DNA from: an uncultured Myxococcales bacterium | GTDB lineage: Bacteria > Myxococcota_A > UBA9042 > DTJE01 | NCBI GenBank assembly: GCA_937975765.1 | Contig: CALJUR010000019.1 | Span: 1 to 64,000 of the forward strand | Direction: 5' to 3' | DNA: 64,000 nt | Part shown: piece after piece, positions 33,503-41,984 of the stretch | Layout of the letters: each line of letters begins with the position of its first letter | How positions within the stretch are numbered: the first letter of the stretch is position 1 | Position numbers and translations under genes: made by a program | Notes under the pieces: generated by a model | Database searches by the model: none | What the model saw: the letters and a program-made list of their open reading frames with translations, nothing else | Told to the model about the DNA's origin: nothing

Positions 33503-35155
33503 CTACATCCCGGCCGGCAGCGCGGCCAGCAGCCCGTTCACCGTCTCGCGGACCATGTCGAACACCGGCGTGGGCCACACGCCCAGCACCACCGTCGCGA
33601 CGGCCAGCGGGTACAGCGCCAGCCGTTCGCGCCAGTTCATGTCCCACAGGTGCTGCCAGCGGTGGTTGAACGGGCCCAGGAACATCCGCTGCATCGTCCA
33701 CAGGTAGTACCCGGCGGTGATGACGGTGGACAGCGCGCCGATCGCCACCAGGATGCGGAAGATGCCGCCCTGCGCCGAGAAGGCGCCCAGGAAGACCAGG
33801 ATCTCGCCCACGAAGCCGGCCAGGCCGGGCAGGCCCAGCGATGCCATGAACGCGAACCCGGTGATCGCGGCGTACTCGGGCATCTTGTGCGCCAGGCCGC
33901 CGAAGCCCTCGATCTCGCGGGTGTGGGCCCGGTCGTAGACCACGCCCGCGATGAGGAACAGCATCGGGCTGACGATGCCGTGGCCGACCATCTGGAAGAT
34001 CGACCCGGTGACCGCCTGCGGCGTCGCGGCGGCCAGGCCCAGCAGGCAGAAGCCCATGTGCGACACGGACGAGTAGGCGATCAGCTTCTTCAGGTCCTTC
34101 TGGGCCATGCACACGAAGGCGCCGTAGACGATGTTGATGACGCCGATCACGCCGATGGCCCAGGCCGCCCAGGCCAGCCCGGTCGGGAAGATCTGCAGGT
34201 TGAACCGGAACATGCCGTACATGCCCGTCTTCAGCAGGATGCCGGCCAGGATGACGCTGATCGGGGTGGGCGCGTCCACGTGCGCGTCGGGGAGCCACGT
34301 GTGGAACGGGAACATCGGGACCTTGATCGCGAAGCCCAGGAACAGCGCCACGAAGACGATGTGCACGAACGGGATGCCCAGGATCGCCTTGGCGCCGACG
34401 AAGGTGCCGGCGTGGGCCTGCGCCGTCAGGTGGACCAGGTTGAAGGTGTGAGGGGCCTGCGTGCCGTCGGCCAGCGTGGCCGGGCCGGACGCGTAATAGA
34501 TCGCGATCAGGGCCAGCATCATCAGCACGGACCCGGCCAGGGTGTACAGGAAGAACTTGATGGCGGCGTACGGGCCGCCGCGGGTGCGGCCGTCGGGGTC
34601 CTTGCGGGTCGGGGCGCCCCAGATGCCGATCAGGAAGTACATCGGCAGCAGCATGATTTCCCAGAACACGTAGAACAGGAAGAAGTCTTCCGCCGCGAAG
34701 GTGCCCAGGACGCCGGTCTCGAGCAGCAGGAACAGCACCCAGTAGCCCGGCACGCGCTTCTTCGTGAAGTGCGGGTGGTGGTCGTCCAGCTTGCCCAGCC
34801 ACGGCAGCGAGGCGATCGCGCCGGCCAGGAAGACGAAGGCGGTCAGCACCACCATCGACAGCGACAGGCCGTCCACGCCGACGAAGTACTCGATGTTCCA
34901 GGACTTCATCCACACGAAGCGGTGGATGAACTGGAGGCTGGACGAGCCGCCGTCGAAGTCCGCCCACAGCGCGATCGACAGCCCCATCGCGGCGATGGAC
35001 GCCAGCAGGCCGATGCCGCGCGCCGCCTGGTCCATGGCCGGCTGCGACAGGCGCAGGATCGGCCTCAGGCAGTAGAGGGCGAGGATCGCGGCCAGCCCGA
35101 GGGCCGGCGTGAACACCGTCCAAGTGAGCAGCGTGCTCTGGGTCGTCAGGTCCAT
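33503..35155 (-). CDS. nuoM: NADH-quinone oxidoreductase subunit M
   Basis: A 550-residue antiporter-like subunit of complex I. The signature segment IKVPMFPFHTWLPDAHVDAP carries the channel lysine and the conserved PxFHxWLPDAH motif. KKLIAYSSVSHMGF and an N-terminal glutamate in the FYVFWEIMLLPMY helix are also present. All are residues of the proton half-channels. Its length is normal. nuoL ends 38 bases upstream and nuoN starts 17 bases downstream on the same strand. Confidence 0.97.
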   Translation of the reverse strand: MDLTTQSTLLTWTVFTPALGLAAILALYCLRPILRLSQPAMDQAARGIGLLASIAAMGLSIALWADFDGGSSSLQFIHRFVWMKSWNIEYFVGVDGLSLSMVVLTAFVFLAGAIASLPWLGKLDDHHPHFTKKRVPGYWVLFLLLETGVLGTFAAEDFFLFYVFWEIMLLPMYFLIGIWGAPTRKDPDGRTRGGPYAAIKFFLYTLAGSVLMMLALIAIYYASGPATLADGTQAPHTFNLVHLTAQAHAGTFVGAKAILGIPFVHIVFVALFLGFAIKVPMFPFHTWLPDAHVDAPTPISVILAGILLKTGMYGMFRFNLQIFPTGLAWAAWAIGVIGVINIVYGAFVCMAQKDLKKLIAYSSVSHMGFCLLGLAAATPQAVTGSIFQMVGHGIVSPMLFLIAGVVYDRAHTREIEGFGGLAHKMPEYAAITGFAFMASLGLPGLAGFVGEILVFLGAFSAQGGIFRILVAIGALSTVITAGYYLWTMQRMFLGPFNHRWQHLWDMNWRERLALYPLAVATVVLGVWPTPVFDMVRETVNGLLAALPAGM

Positions 35156-35193
35156 GCTTCTCTCACCTCAGGCCCCCCGCGGGCCCGCACCGA

Positions 35194-37677
35194 CTACCAT
35201 GCCAGCAGGTACGCCAGCGCCACCAGCGCCAGCGCGCCCAGGGCCAGGCCCTGAACGTACGCCTGGATCCGGCCGGTCTGGATCCGGCGGATCCGGGCGC
35301 CGGCGTCCTGGACCGCGCGCCCCACCAGTTCCACCATCCCGTCCACGAACACCCGGTCGATGGCGCCCTGCAGGAACGAGAAGGCGCAGCCGATCGTCCC
35401 CGCCAGGTTCACGAGGCCGTCGACCACGCGGGTGTCCCAGAACGCGAGGGCCCGCGACAGCCCCAGCGAGCCCTTCACGAAGGTGGCGTCGTACGCCTCG
35501 TCCACGTAGTACTTGTGGAAGACGACGCGGTGGACGCCCTGCACCAGGCGGCTGCCGGAAGCCAGCAGGCGCGCCGGGACCGGGTTCGCGGCGTCCTTGT
35601 AAAGCCAGCGGGCCGCGAAGAAGCCGCCGAACGCGATGACGATCGAGAAGCCCATCAGGCCCCACTCGACGCCGTGGCCGAAGCCCGCCGAGGTGACGCG
35701 TTCGGCCGTGCCGGCGAACACCGGCTCCATCCAGGCCTCGAAGGCGTTCGGCAGGTGCCACAGGTGAGGCAGCCCGACGTAGCCGCCGGCCACCGCCAGG
35801 AAGCCCAGCGCCGCCAGCACGCCGGTCATCGACCACGGCGACTCGTGCGGGACGTGGGCGTGGCCGTGGCCGCCGGGGGCGTCCGGAGGCGGGGTCAGGG
35901 GACCCCGCCCTACATTGGAGCCAAGGGCGTCGAGGGAGCCGGGGGCGTCGTGGGGGCCGTGGGCGTCGAGGGAGCCAGGGGCGTCCGGAGGCGGGGTCAG
36001 GGGACCCCGCCCTACATTGGAGCCGGGGGCGTCGAGGGCGCCGGGGGCGTCGAGGGCGCCGGGGGCGTCGTGGGGGCCGTGGGCGTCGTGGGGGCCGTGG
36101 GCGGGATCCGTCCCTGCGGCCTGTAGGGCGGGGCCCCCGGCCCCGCCGGCCGCGCCGCGGTACTCGCCGCTGAACGTCATGTAGTAGGACCGGAACATGT
36201 AGAACGACGTGCCCAGCGCCGCGACCGCCGCGATCGCCCACAGGATCATCCCGCCGCCGGGCAGCAGGATGTTGCCCGAGTCGAAGGCCTTCCACAGGAT
36301 CTCGTCCTTGCTGAAGAAGCCCGAGAAGAACGGGAAGCCCGCGATGGCGGCGGTGGCCAGGAAGTAGGTGACCGCCGTGATCGGCATCAGCTTCCGCAGC
36401 CCGCCCATCTTCCGCATGTCCTGTTCGTGGTGGCAGCCCAGGATGACGCTGCCGGACCCCAGGAACAGGCAGGCCTTGAAGAAGGCGTGGGTCATCAGGT
36501 GGAAGATGCCGACCCAGTAGGCCCCGACGCCGACCGCCAGGAACATGAAGCCCAGCTGGCTGACCGTCGAGTACGCCAGGACCTTCTTGATGTCGTACTG
36601 GAACAGGCCGATCGTGGCCGCGAACAGCGCGGTCAGGGCGCCCACCGTGGCGACGACCGTCATCGCCACCGGCGACAGCGTGTACAGGAAGTGCGTGCGG
36701 GCCACCATGTAGACGCCCGCTGTGACCATCGTGGCGGCGTGGATCAGGGCGGAGACCGGCGTCGGGCCGGCCATCGCGTCGGGCAGCCACACGTACAGGG
36801 GGATCTGCGCGGACTTGCCGGTCGCGCCGACGAACAGCAGCAGGCAGACCAGGGTGATCAGCCCGACGCCCGCGATGTCGTGGTTCACCAGCCGGTCGCG
36901 CTTGACCGGGTCCTGCAACAACTGCTCGACGCACCGGAACGTGACCGACGTCCCGCCCGTGGCGCTGCACGTGCCCGCGCCGCCCTCCTCGTGCTGCGCC
37001 GCCGCCGCCTTGCCGCCGTGCGCGGCCGCCACGGGCCGGCTGGCCGGCGTCGTCATCAGCCCCCAGAACAGCAGGAACACGCCCAGGATGAACCCGAAAT
37101 CGCCGATCCGGTTGACCACGAACGCCTTCATGCCGGCGGCGGCCTTCTCGCGGTCGCGCCACCAGAACGCGATCAGCAGGTAGCTGCACAGGCCCACGCC
37201 CTCCCAGCCGACGAACATCAGCAGGAAGTTGTCGCCCAGCACCAGCGTCAGCATCGCGAACATGAACAGGTTCAGGTACGAGAAGAACCGCCAGTAGTGC
37301 GGGTCGTCCCGCATGTAGCCGATCGAATAGACGTGGATCAGCGTGCCGACGAACGCCACGGTCAGCGCCATCACGCCGGACAGCCGGTCCATCAGGAAGG
37401 CCGCGTCCGCCTGCAGGGTGCCCACGGGCAGCCACGTCCACAGGTGGTTGTACAGCGCGGTGCCGTGCGGCTGGCCGGCCAGCGCGAGGAACGCCCACAG
37501 GCTGATCGCGAACGACCCGGCGGGCAGCAGGACCGCGGGCACGTGGATCGCGGCGCGGCCGAAGCGGCGCTGGATCGCGGAACCCGCCAGCCCGTTCCAC
37601 ACCGCGCCGATCAGCGGCAGCAGCGGGACCAGGAACAGCAGGGGGAAGTCCTGCAGGACCGGTGCGGCTTCGTGCAC
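35194..37677 (-). CDS. nuoL: NADH-quinone oxidoreductase subunit L with repeat-derived insertion
   Basis: An 827-residue subunit, long for NuoL (usually 610-680). The core is normal: KSAQIPLYVWLPDAMAGPTP, KKVLAYSTVSQLGF and the discharge helix are intact, and the C-terminal lateral helix is present. Between SGEYRG and PHESPW about 100 residues of Gly, Pro, Ala, Asp and His are inserted (roughly 36158-35850). They are encoded by tandem 18-base repeats and three palindromic GTAG-headed elements. The phrase GSNVGRGPLTPPPDAPG occurs twice. The insert lies in a soluble loop known to vary among NuoL proteins and keeps the frame, so the protein is probably still functional. A second, smaller His/Lys-rich loop follows the SRPVAAAHGGK segment. 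Confidence 0.95.
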   Translation of the reverse strand: MHEAAPVLQDFPLLFLVPLLPLIGAVWNGLAGSAIQRRFGRAAIHVPAVLLPAGSFAISLWAFLALAGQPHGTALYNHLWTWLPVGTLQADAAFLMDRLSGVMALTVAFVGTLIHVYSIGYMRDDPHYWRFFSYLNLFMFAMLTLVLGDNFLLMFVGWEGVGLCSYLLIAFWWRDREKAAAGMKAFVVNRIGDFGFILGVFLLFWGLMTTPASRPVAAAHGGKAAAAQHEEGGAGTCSATGGTSVTFRCVEQLLQDPVKRDRLVNHDIAGVGLITLVCLLLFVGATGKSAQIPLYVWLPDAMAGPTPVSALIHAATMVTAGVYMVARTHFLYTLSPVAMTVVATVGALTALFAATIGLFQYDIKKVLAYSTVSQLGFMFLAVGVGAYWVGIFHLMTHAFFKACLFLGSGSVILGCHHEQDMRKMGGLRKLMPITAVTYFLATAAIAGFPFFSGFFSKDEILWKAFDSGNILLPGGGMILWAIAAVAALGTSFYMFRSYYMTFSGEYRGAAGGAGGPALQAAGTDPAHGPHDAHGPHDAPGALDAPGALDAPGSNVGRGPLTPPPDAPGSLDAHGPHDAPGSLDALGSNVGRGPLTPPPDAPGGHGHAHVPHESPWSMTGVLAALGFLAVAGGYVGLPHLWHLPNAFEAWMEPVFAGTAERVTSAGFGHGVEWGLMGFSIVIAFGGFFAARWLYKDAANPVPARLLASGSRLVQGVHRVVFHKYYVDEAYDATFVKGSLGLSRALAFWDTRVVDGLVNLAGTIGCAFSFLQGAIDRVFVDGMVELVGRAVQDAGARIRRIQTGRIQAYVQGLALGALALVALAYLLAW
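35888..35913 (-). repeat. REP-like palindrome, copy 1 (inside nuoL)
   Basis: GTAG head (35913-35910) followed by a perfect 9-base stem GACCCCGCC/GGCGGGGTC with a 4-base loop. It lies in frame within the nuoL insertion. Confidence 0.85.
35914..36110. repeat. GC-rich minisatellite inside nuoL
   Basis: Degenerate tandem units of about 18 bases (GGGGGCGTCGAGGGCGCC and variants) coding on the reverse strand for Asp-Ala-Pro-Gly-Ala-Leu-like hexapeptides. Units are interrupted by REP copy 2. All lengths keep the reading frame. Confidence 0.8.
35990..36015 (-). repeat. REP-like palindrome, copy 2 (inside nuoL)
   Basis: Identical in stem, loop and GTAG head to copy 1, 102 bases away and in the same orientation. 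At least 10 flanking bases are shared on each side, so the unit was copied together with its neighbours. Confidence 0.85.
36123..36147 (+). repeat. REP-like palindrome, copy 3 (inside nuoL, inverted)
   Basis: GTAG head (36123-36126) followed by GGCGGGGC, a 5-base loop and GCCCCGCC. It points toward copies 1 and 2, head to head, as in the paired REP units called BIMEs. Confidence 0.8.
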
Positions 37678-37683
37678 GGCGCC

Positions 37684-37989
37684 CTACTCCTTCAACTGGC
37701 TGGCCTTCGCCGCGTCGACCGAGCGCTGGGCCCGGAAGACCTGCAGCACGATGGCCAGCGCCACCACGGCCTCGGCGGCCGCCAGGACGATCCCGAACAG
37801 CGCGAACACCTGCCCGTCCAGCCCGCCCCCGTACCGGGAGAAGGCCACCAGGTTCAGCAGGCCCGCGTTCAGGACCAGTTCCACGCCCATCAGCATCGCG
37901 ACGGCGTTCTTCCGCGTGACGATGGCATACAGGCCCAGGGCCAGCAGGGCCCCGGACACCACCAGGAACTGCGGCAGGCCGATCGTCAT
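37684..37989 (-). CDS. nuoK: NADH-quinone oxidoreductase subunit K
   Basis: A 101-residue protein of three transmembrane helices with the conserved glutamate of the central proton axis in MLMGVELVLNAGLLN and a second in AAAEAVVALAIVL. It lies in the membrane arm beside NuoJ. The ATG overlaps the nuoJ stop by four bases, and nuoL starts six bases after its stop. Confidence 0.96.
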   Translation of the reverse strand: MTIGLPQFLVVSGALLALGLYAIVTRKNAVAMLMGVELVLNAGLLNLVAFSRYGGGLDGQVFALFGIVLAAAEAVVALAIVLQVFRAQRSVDAAKASQLKE

Positions 37990-38498
37990 CGCGCGCCTCC
38001 CTTCTTCCAGCCGCGGGCCATCGTGACGGCGCCCAGCAGGGCCGCCAGCAGCACCACGGACACCACCTCGAAGGGCAGCACGAACGGGCCCAGCAGGGCG
38101 TCGCCGATCGCGCCGGTGGTCGGGGCGACGGCGGACTCGACGCCGGTCGGGACCGCGCTGGCGGCCACGAAGGCGCCTGCCGTCACCGCCAGCAGCACCG
38201 CGATGCCGCCCGCCAGCCGGAAGGCCGGGTTGGTGTGGCCCGTGTCGGACAGGCCGGATGTCAGCATCACCGCGAACAGCACCAGCACGCTGATGCCGCC
38301 GACGTAGACCAGCATCTGCACGACGGCCAGCAGGTCCGCCGACAGGTACGCGTATAGGCCGGCCACCCCGAACAGCGTCGCGAACAGCGCGAAGGCCGAG
38401 TGCACGATGTTGCCGGACAGCGCCACGATGCCCGCGCCGACGACCGTGAAGGCCGCCAGGACGTAGAAGACCGCGGCGTGGACGACAGGGTCGGTCAT
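37986..38498 (-). CDS. nuoJ: NADH-quinone oxidoreductase subunit J
   Basis: A 170-residue membrane subunit with five hydrophobic helices. The conserved YVGGISVLVLFAVML segment includes the helix that carries the pi-bulge linking quinone reduction to the proton path. Four-base overlaps with nuoI upstream and nuoK downstream show tight translational coupling. Confidence 0.95.
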   Translation of the reverse strand: MTDPVVHAAVFYVLAAFTVVGAGIVALSGNIVHSAFALFATLFGVAGLYAYLSADLLAVVQMLVYVGGISVLVLFAVMLTSGLSDTGHTNPAFRLAGGIAVLLAVTAGAFVAASAVPTGVESAVAPTTGAIGDALLGPFVLPFEVVSVVLLAALLGAVTMARGWKKGGAR

Positions 38499-39106
38499 CG
38501 GTTTTTCTCCCCCCCGTCCGGGGCCTTGCCGGGCCGCCGGCCATAGCCGGGGATGACGTCCTTCAGGATCGACCCGCGGGGCGCGCGCGGCGGGGCCTCG
38601 CCGGGCTTGTGCCGCGCCACCGGAACGGGCTTCGTGACGAAGTGCAGGTTCAGGTTCCGGATGTCGGGCTGGGTCGCCTCGAACTCGCTGGAGTGCCGCA
38701 GGGCCGCGAAGGTGCACACCTCGGAGCACAGCCCGCAGTACATGCACCGCGACACGTCGATGTCGAACCGCGTGATGTCCCGGCCGCCCGCCTCGTTCTT
38801 CTCGACCACGATGTCGATGCACCCGATCGGGCAGGTCTTCTGGCACTGCAGGCAGCCGGTGCACAGCCGGACGTCCAGTTCCAGGATGCCGCGGTACGTC
38901 TCGGGCAGCATCTGCTGGACCGGCTGCGGGATCTTGTCCGGGTACTGGATGGTCAGCGGGCGCCGGAACATCCAGGACATCGTGACCGCCAGTCCGTCCA
39001 GCACGGTCGTGGCGGTCCGGGCCCAGTTCGCGATCCACCCCTTCAGGCCGCCGGTCCCGCGGCCCGGCATCGGGTCGCCTACGGGAGGCGGTACGGCGGA
39101 TACCAT
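38495..39106 (-). CDS. nuoI: NADH-quinone oxidoreductase subunit I (8Fe ferredoxin)
   Basis: A 203-residue peripheral-arm subunit with two [4Fe-4S] motifs, CTGCLQCQKTCP and CMYCGLCSEVC, which hold clusters N6a and N6b that feed electrons to NuoB. The ATG at 39106 has GAAGGA upstream and overlaps nuoH by 28 bases; an ATG at 39070 would avoid the overlap but has no ribosome site. The N-terminus (KGWIANWARTATTVLDGL) is an amphipathic helix expected to lie on the membrane. Confidence 0.95.
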   Translation of the reverse strand: MVSAVPPPVGDPMPGRGTGGLKGWIANWARTATTVLDGLAVTMSWMFRRPLTIQYPDKIPQPVQQMLPETYRGILELDVRLCTGCLQCQKTCPIGCIDIVVEKNEAGGRDITRFDIDVSRCMYCGLCSEVCTFAALRHSSEFEATQPDIRNLNLHFVTKPVPVARHKPGEAPPRAPRGSILKDVIPGYGRRPGKAPDGGEKNR

Positions 39107-40341
39107 AGTTCCTTCCCCTCCATGCGGCGGTAGAGGTCCCGGTCGGCCAGGTAGCCGGCGCGGGCCTTCCATACGAAGACGGACGCCAGCGCCAGGCCCA
39201 GGAACAGCGTCGCGCCGCGGATCGCCCAGTCGGCCACGCCCTGGTCGGGCACCACGGCCAGCAGCACCAGCACGCCGGCCAGGTTGAGCAGCGCGCCGGG
39301 CACCAGGTACTTCCAGCAGGTGATCATCAACTGGTCCACGCGCAGCCGCGGCAGCGTCCATCGCAACTGGATCACGAACGCGACCAGCACCGACGCCTTG
39401 GCCACGAAGACGGCGAACGACAGCGCCTGCCAGCCCCAGAACGCCAGCCCGGTGGACGCCGCGATCTCGGCCGGGGTGACGCCGGGCACCTGCCAGCCGC
39501 CCAGGAAGCAGACCGTGGCGATGGTCGCGATCACCCACAGGTTGCCCCACTCGGCGAACATGAACCACAGGAAGCGCATGCCCGAGTACTCGACGTGGTA
39601 CCCGGCGACCAGCTCGGATTCGCCCTCGGGCAGGTCGAACGGCGTGCGGTTGCCTTCCGCCACCGACGCGGTCAGCGACAGGAAGAAGGCCGCGAACAGG
39701 AAGGGGTTCTTGAACACGAACCACTCCCACGGCCAGGCGCCCTGCTGGCCGATGATGCCCTGCATCGACATCGTGCCGGCGGCCAGCACCACGCTCATCA
39801 GGCTGAACGCGGACGGGATCTCGTAGGAGACCAGCTGGGCCGCGGACCGGATGCCGCCGAACAGCGCCCACTTGCTGTTGGAGGCCCAGCCGGCCATCAG
39901 GATGCCGATGACCACCAGGCCGGTGATCGCCAGCAGGTACAGCAGCCCGACGTCCAGGTCCGCCGCGACCAGGTTCGCCCCGAACGGCAGCACCGCGAAG
40001 GTCGCCATGTAGCCGCCGAAGACCAGGTACGGCGCGAACCGGAACAGTCCCTGGTCCGCGGCGGCCGGGACCAGGTCCTCCTTCAGGAAGCACTTGATGC
40101 CGTCGGCCAGCCACTGCAGCACGCCCTGCGGACCGACGCGGTTCGGGCCGATGCGGCACTGGATGCGGCCGGCGATGCGGCGCTCCCACCACGTGACCGG
40201 GCCCGCGAAGAGGGCGATGAACACGAAGGCCAGCAGCGACGCGGCCCCGATCACGACCACGGCCGTGACCCAGGAGTAGTCGAAGGTGGCCGGGTCGAAC
40301 CCCAGCAGCCGTTCCAGGAAGGTCGCGACGTCGCGCAGCAT
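39079..40341 (-). CDS. nuoH: NADH-quinone oxidoreductase subunit H
   Basis: A 420-residue membrane subunit that forms the quinone chamber with NuoB and NuoD. Conserved loops are present: WWERRIAGRIQCRIGPNRVG, the acidic NRTPFDLPEGESELVAGYH loop and KYLVPGALLN. The start codon shares one base with the nuoCD stop (TGATG). Length is slightly above that of enterobacterial NuoH and normal for the phylum-level family. Confidence 0.96.
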   Translation of the reverse strand: MLRDVATFLERLLGFDPATFDYSWVTAVVVIGAASLLAFVFIALFAGPVTWWERRIAGRIQCRIGPNRVGPQGVLQWLADGIKCFLKEDLVPAAADQGLFRFAPYLVFGGYMATFAVLPFGANLVAADLDVGLLYLLAITGLVVIGILMAGWASNSKWALFGGIRSAAQLVSYEIPSAFSLMSVVLAAGTMSMQGIIGQQGAWPWEWFVFKNPFLFAAFFLSLTASVAEGNRTPFDLPEGESELVAGYHVEYSGMRFLWFMFAEWGNLWVIATIATVCFLGGWQVPGVTPAEIAASTGLAFWGWQALSFAVFVAKASVLVAFVIQLRWTLPRLRVDQLMITCWKYLVPGALLNLAGVLVLLAVVPDQGVADWAIRGATLFLGLALASVFVWKARAGYLADRDLYRRMEGKELWYPPYRLP

Positions 40342-41984
40342 CAGCGGTCCACCTCCGGCGCGATGACGTCCAGCGAGCCGATCAGCGCCACGATGTCGGC
40401 CACCAGCAGGCCGGGGGACAGGTGGTCGATGACGGGCATCGCCGTGAAGCAGCCCGTGCGGATCCGGACGCGGTACGGCTTGTCGGTGCCGTCGGAAACC
40501 GCGTAGAAGCCGGCCTCGCCGCGGGGGGCCTCGACGCGCCCGTAGGCCTCGTTGGCGGCGGGCTTCAGCACGCGCGGCACCTTGGCGCGCACCTCGCCGT
40601 CCGGGATCATGGCGATGGCCTGCCGCAGGATCCGGATGCACTCGCGGATCTCGAACAGGCGCACGATCAGCCGGTCGTAGCAGTCGCCCACGTGGCCGCG
40701 CCAGCCCAGGCCCACCGGCACGTCGAACTCCAGTTCCGGGTAGACCGAGTAGGGCTCGTCGCGGCGCAGGTCCCACTTCACGCCGGAGGCGCGCAGGTTC
40801 GGGCCCACGAGGCTGTAGGAGATCGCGTCCTCGGCGGACAGCGTGGCGACGTTCGCCAGGCGCTGCACGAAGATCTCGTTGCCGGTGATCAGCCGGTCGA
40901 ACTCGCTGCAGATCGGCTCGAAGTGGTCCATCCACGCGGAGATCATCTCCAGCGTGGCCGCGTCGATGTCCCGCGCGACGCCGCCGATGCGCATGTACGT
41001 GTAGGTCAGGCGGGCGCCGCAGATGCGCTCCATGATGTCGTTGATCTTCTCGCGCTCGCGCAGCCAGTGGATGAACGGCGTGAACGCGCCCAGGTCCATG
41101 GCCATGGACCCGGTGCCGACGAAGTGGCTGGCGATGCGGTTCAGCTCGCACGCGATGACGCGGCAGAACTCGGCGCGGCGCGGCACCTCGATGCCCAGCA
41201 GCCGCTCGCAGGCCATCGCCCAGGCCTGGTTCGTGAACATCCCGCCCAGGTAGTCCACCCGGTCGGTGTACGGCATCGTGCCGGCGTAGGCGTTCATCTC
41301 GGCGATCTTCTCGATGCCGCGGTGCAGGTAGCCGACGTCGGGCTTCGCGCGGCGCACGATCTCGCCGTCGGTCTCCAGCAGGAAGTTCAGCACGCCGTGC
41401 GTGGCCGGGTGGTGCGGGCCCAGGTTCAGCAGCATCAGGTCCGTCTCGGGGCCGGCCTTGGCCTGGTGCTGCGGGGGCAGCGCCTGCGTGACCGGGACGA
41501 CGCGGTCCCGGGAGGTCGGGATGCCGTGGTAGACGTCCGGCCGCACGTAGTCCTTGCGCAGCGGGTGGCCGACCCAGTCCACCGGCATCATCAGCCGGCG
41601 CAGGTCCGGGTGGCCCGTGAAGTCCACGCCGACCAGGTCGAACTGCTCGCGCTCGAACCAGTCCGCCGAGGCCCACACGTCCGACACGGTGGCGACCGCC
41701 GGGGTCTCCCGCGGCAGGCGGGCCTTCAGCACCAGCGTGTGGTGGTGCCGCATCGACAGCAGGTGGTACACGACGTCGATGGCGTCCGGCGGGCGGTCGA
41801 TCGCGGTGATCACCCGCAGCGTGTCCATCCACAGGTCCGGTTCGTCCCGCAGGAAGAGGCAGGCCGCGTGCACGAGGTCCGCGCGGACGCGGACGGCCGG
41901 GTCCAGCAGGGCGTCCTCGACGGCCTCGACGCCGCCGTCCGGGAAGGCCGCCTGCAGGCGTTGAAGGATCTCGGTGAAAGTCAT
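40341..41984 (-). CDS. nuoCD: NADH-quinone oxidoreductase fused subunits C/D
   Basis: A 547-residue fusion. Residues ~1-165 are NuoC (30 kDa family; FEREQFDLVGVDFTGHPDLR and LMMPVDWVGHPLRKDY). Residues ~180-547 are NuoD (49 kDa family) with LNLGPHHPATHGVL, the quinone-binding His and Tyr region, and DIDAATLEMISAW. The fusion is natural and known from enterobacteria and others; no frameshift is needed to read through. Its start overlaps nuoB by four bases. Confidence 0.96.
   Translation of the reverse strand: MTFTEILQRLQAAFPDGGVEAVEDALLDPAVRVRADLVHAACLFLRDEPDLWMDTLRVITAIDRPPDAIDVVYHLLSMRHHHTLVLKARLPRETPAVATVSDVWASADWFEREQFDLVGVDFTGHPDLRRLMMPVDWVGHPLRKDYVRPDVYHGIPTSRDRVVPVTQALPPQHQAKAGPETDLMLLNLGPHHPATHGVLNFLLETDGEIVRRAKPDVGYLHRGIEKIAEMNAYAGTMPYTDRVDYLGGMFTNQAWAMACERLLGIEVPRRAEFCRVIACELNRIASHFVGTGSMAMDLGAFTPFIHWLREREKINDIMERICGARLTYTYMRIGGVARDIDAATLEMISAWMDHFEPICSEFDRLITGNEIFVQRLANVATLSAEDAISYSLVGPNLRASGVKWDLRRDEPYSVYPELEFDVPVGLGWRGHVGDCYDRLIVRLFEIRECIRILRQAIAMIPDGEVRAKVPRVLKPAANEAYGRVEAPRGEAGFYAVSDGTDKPYRVRIRTGCFTAMPVIDHLSPGLLVADIVALIGSLDVIAPEVDR

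Noticed and set aside
40341..41984. Possible frameshift joining nuoC and nuoD
   Set aside because: The frame is continuous and NuoCD fusions are a known natural form.
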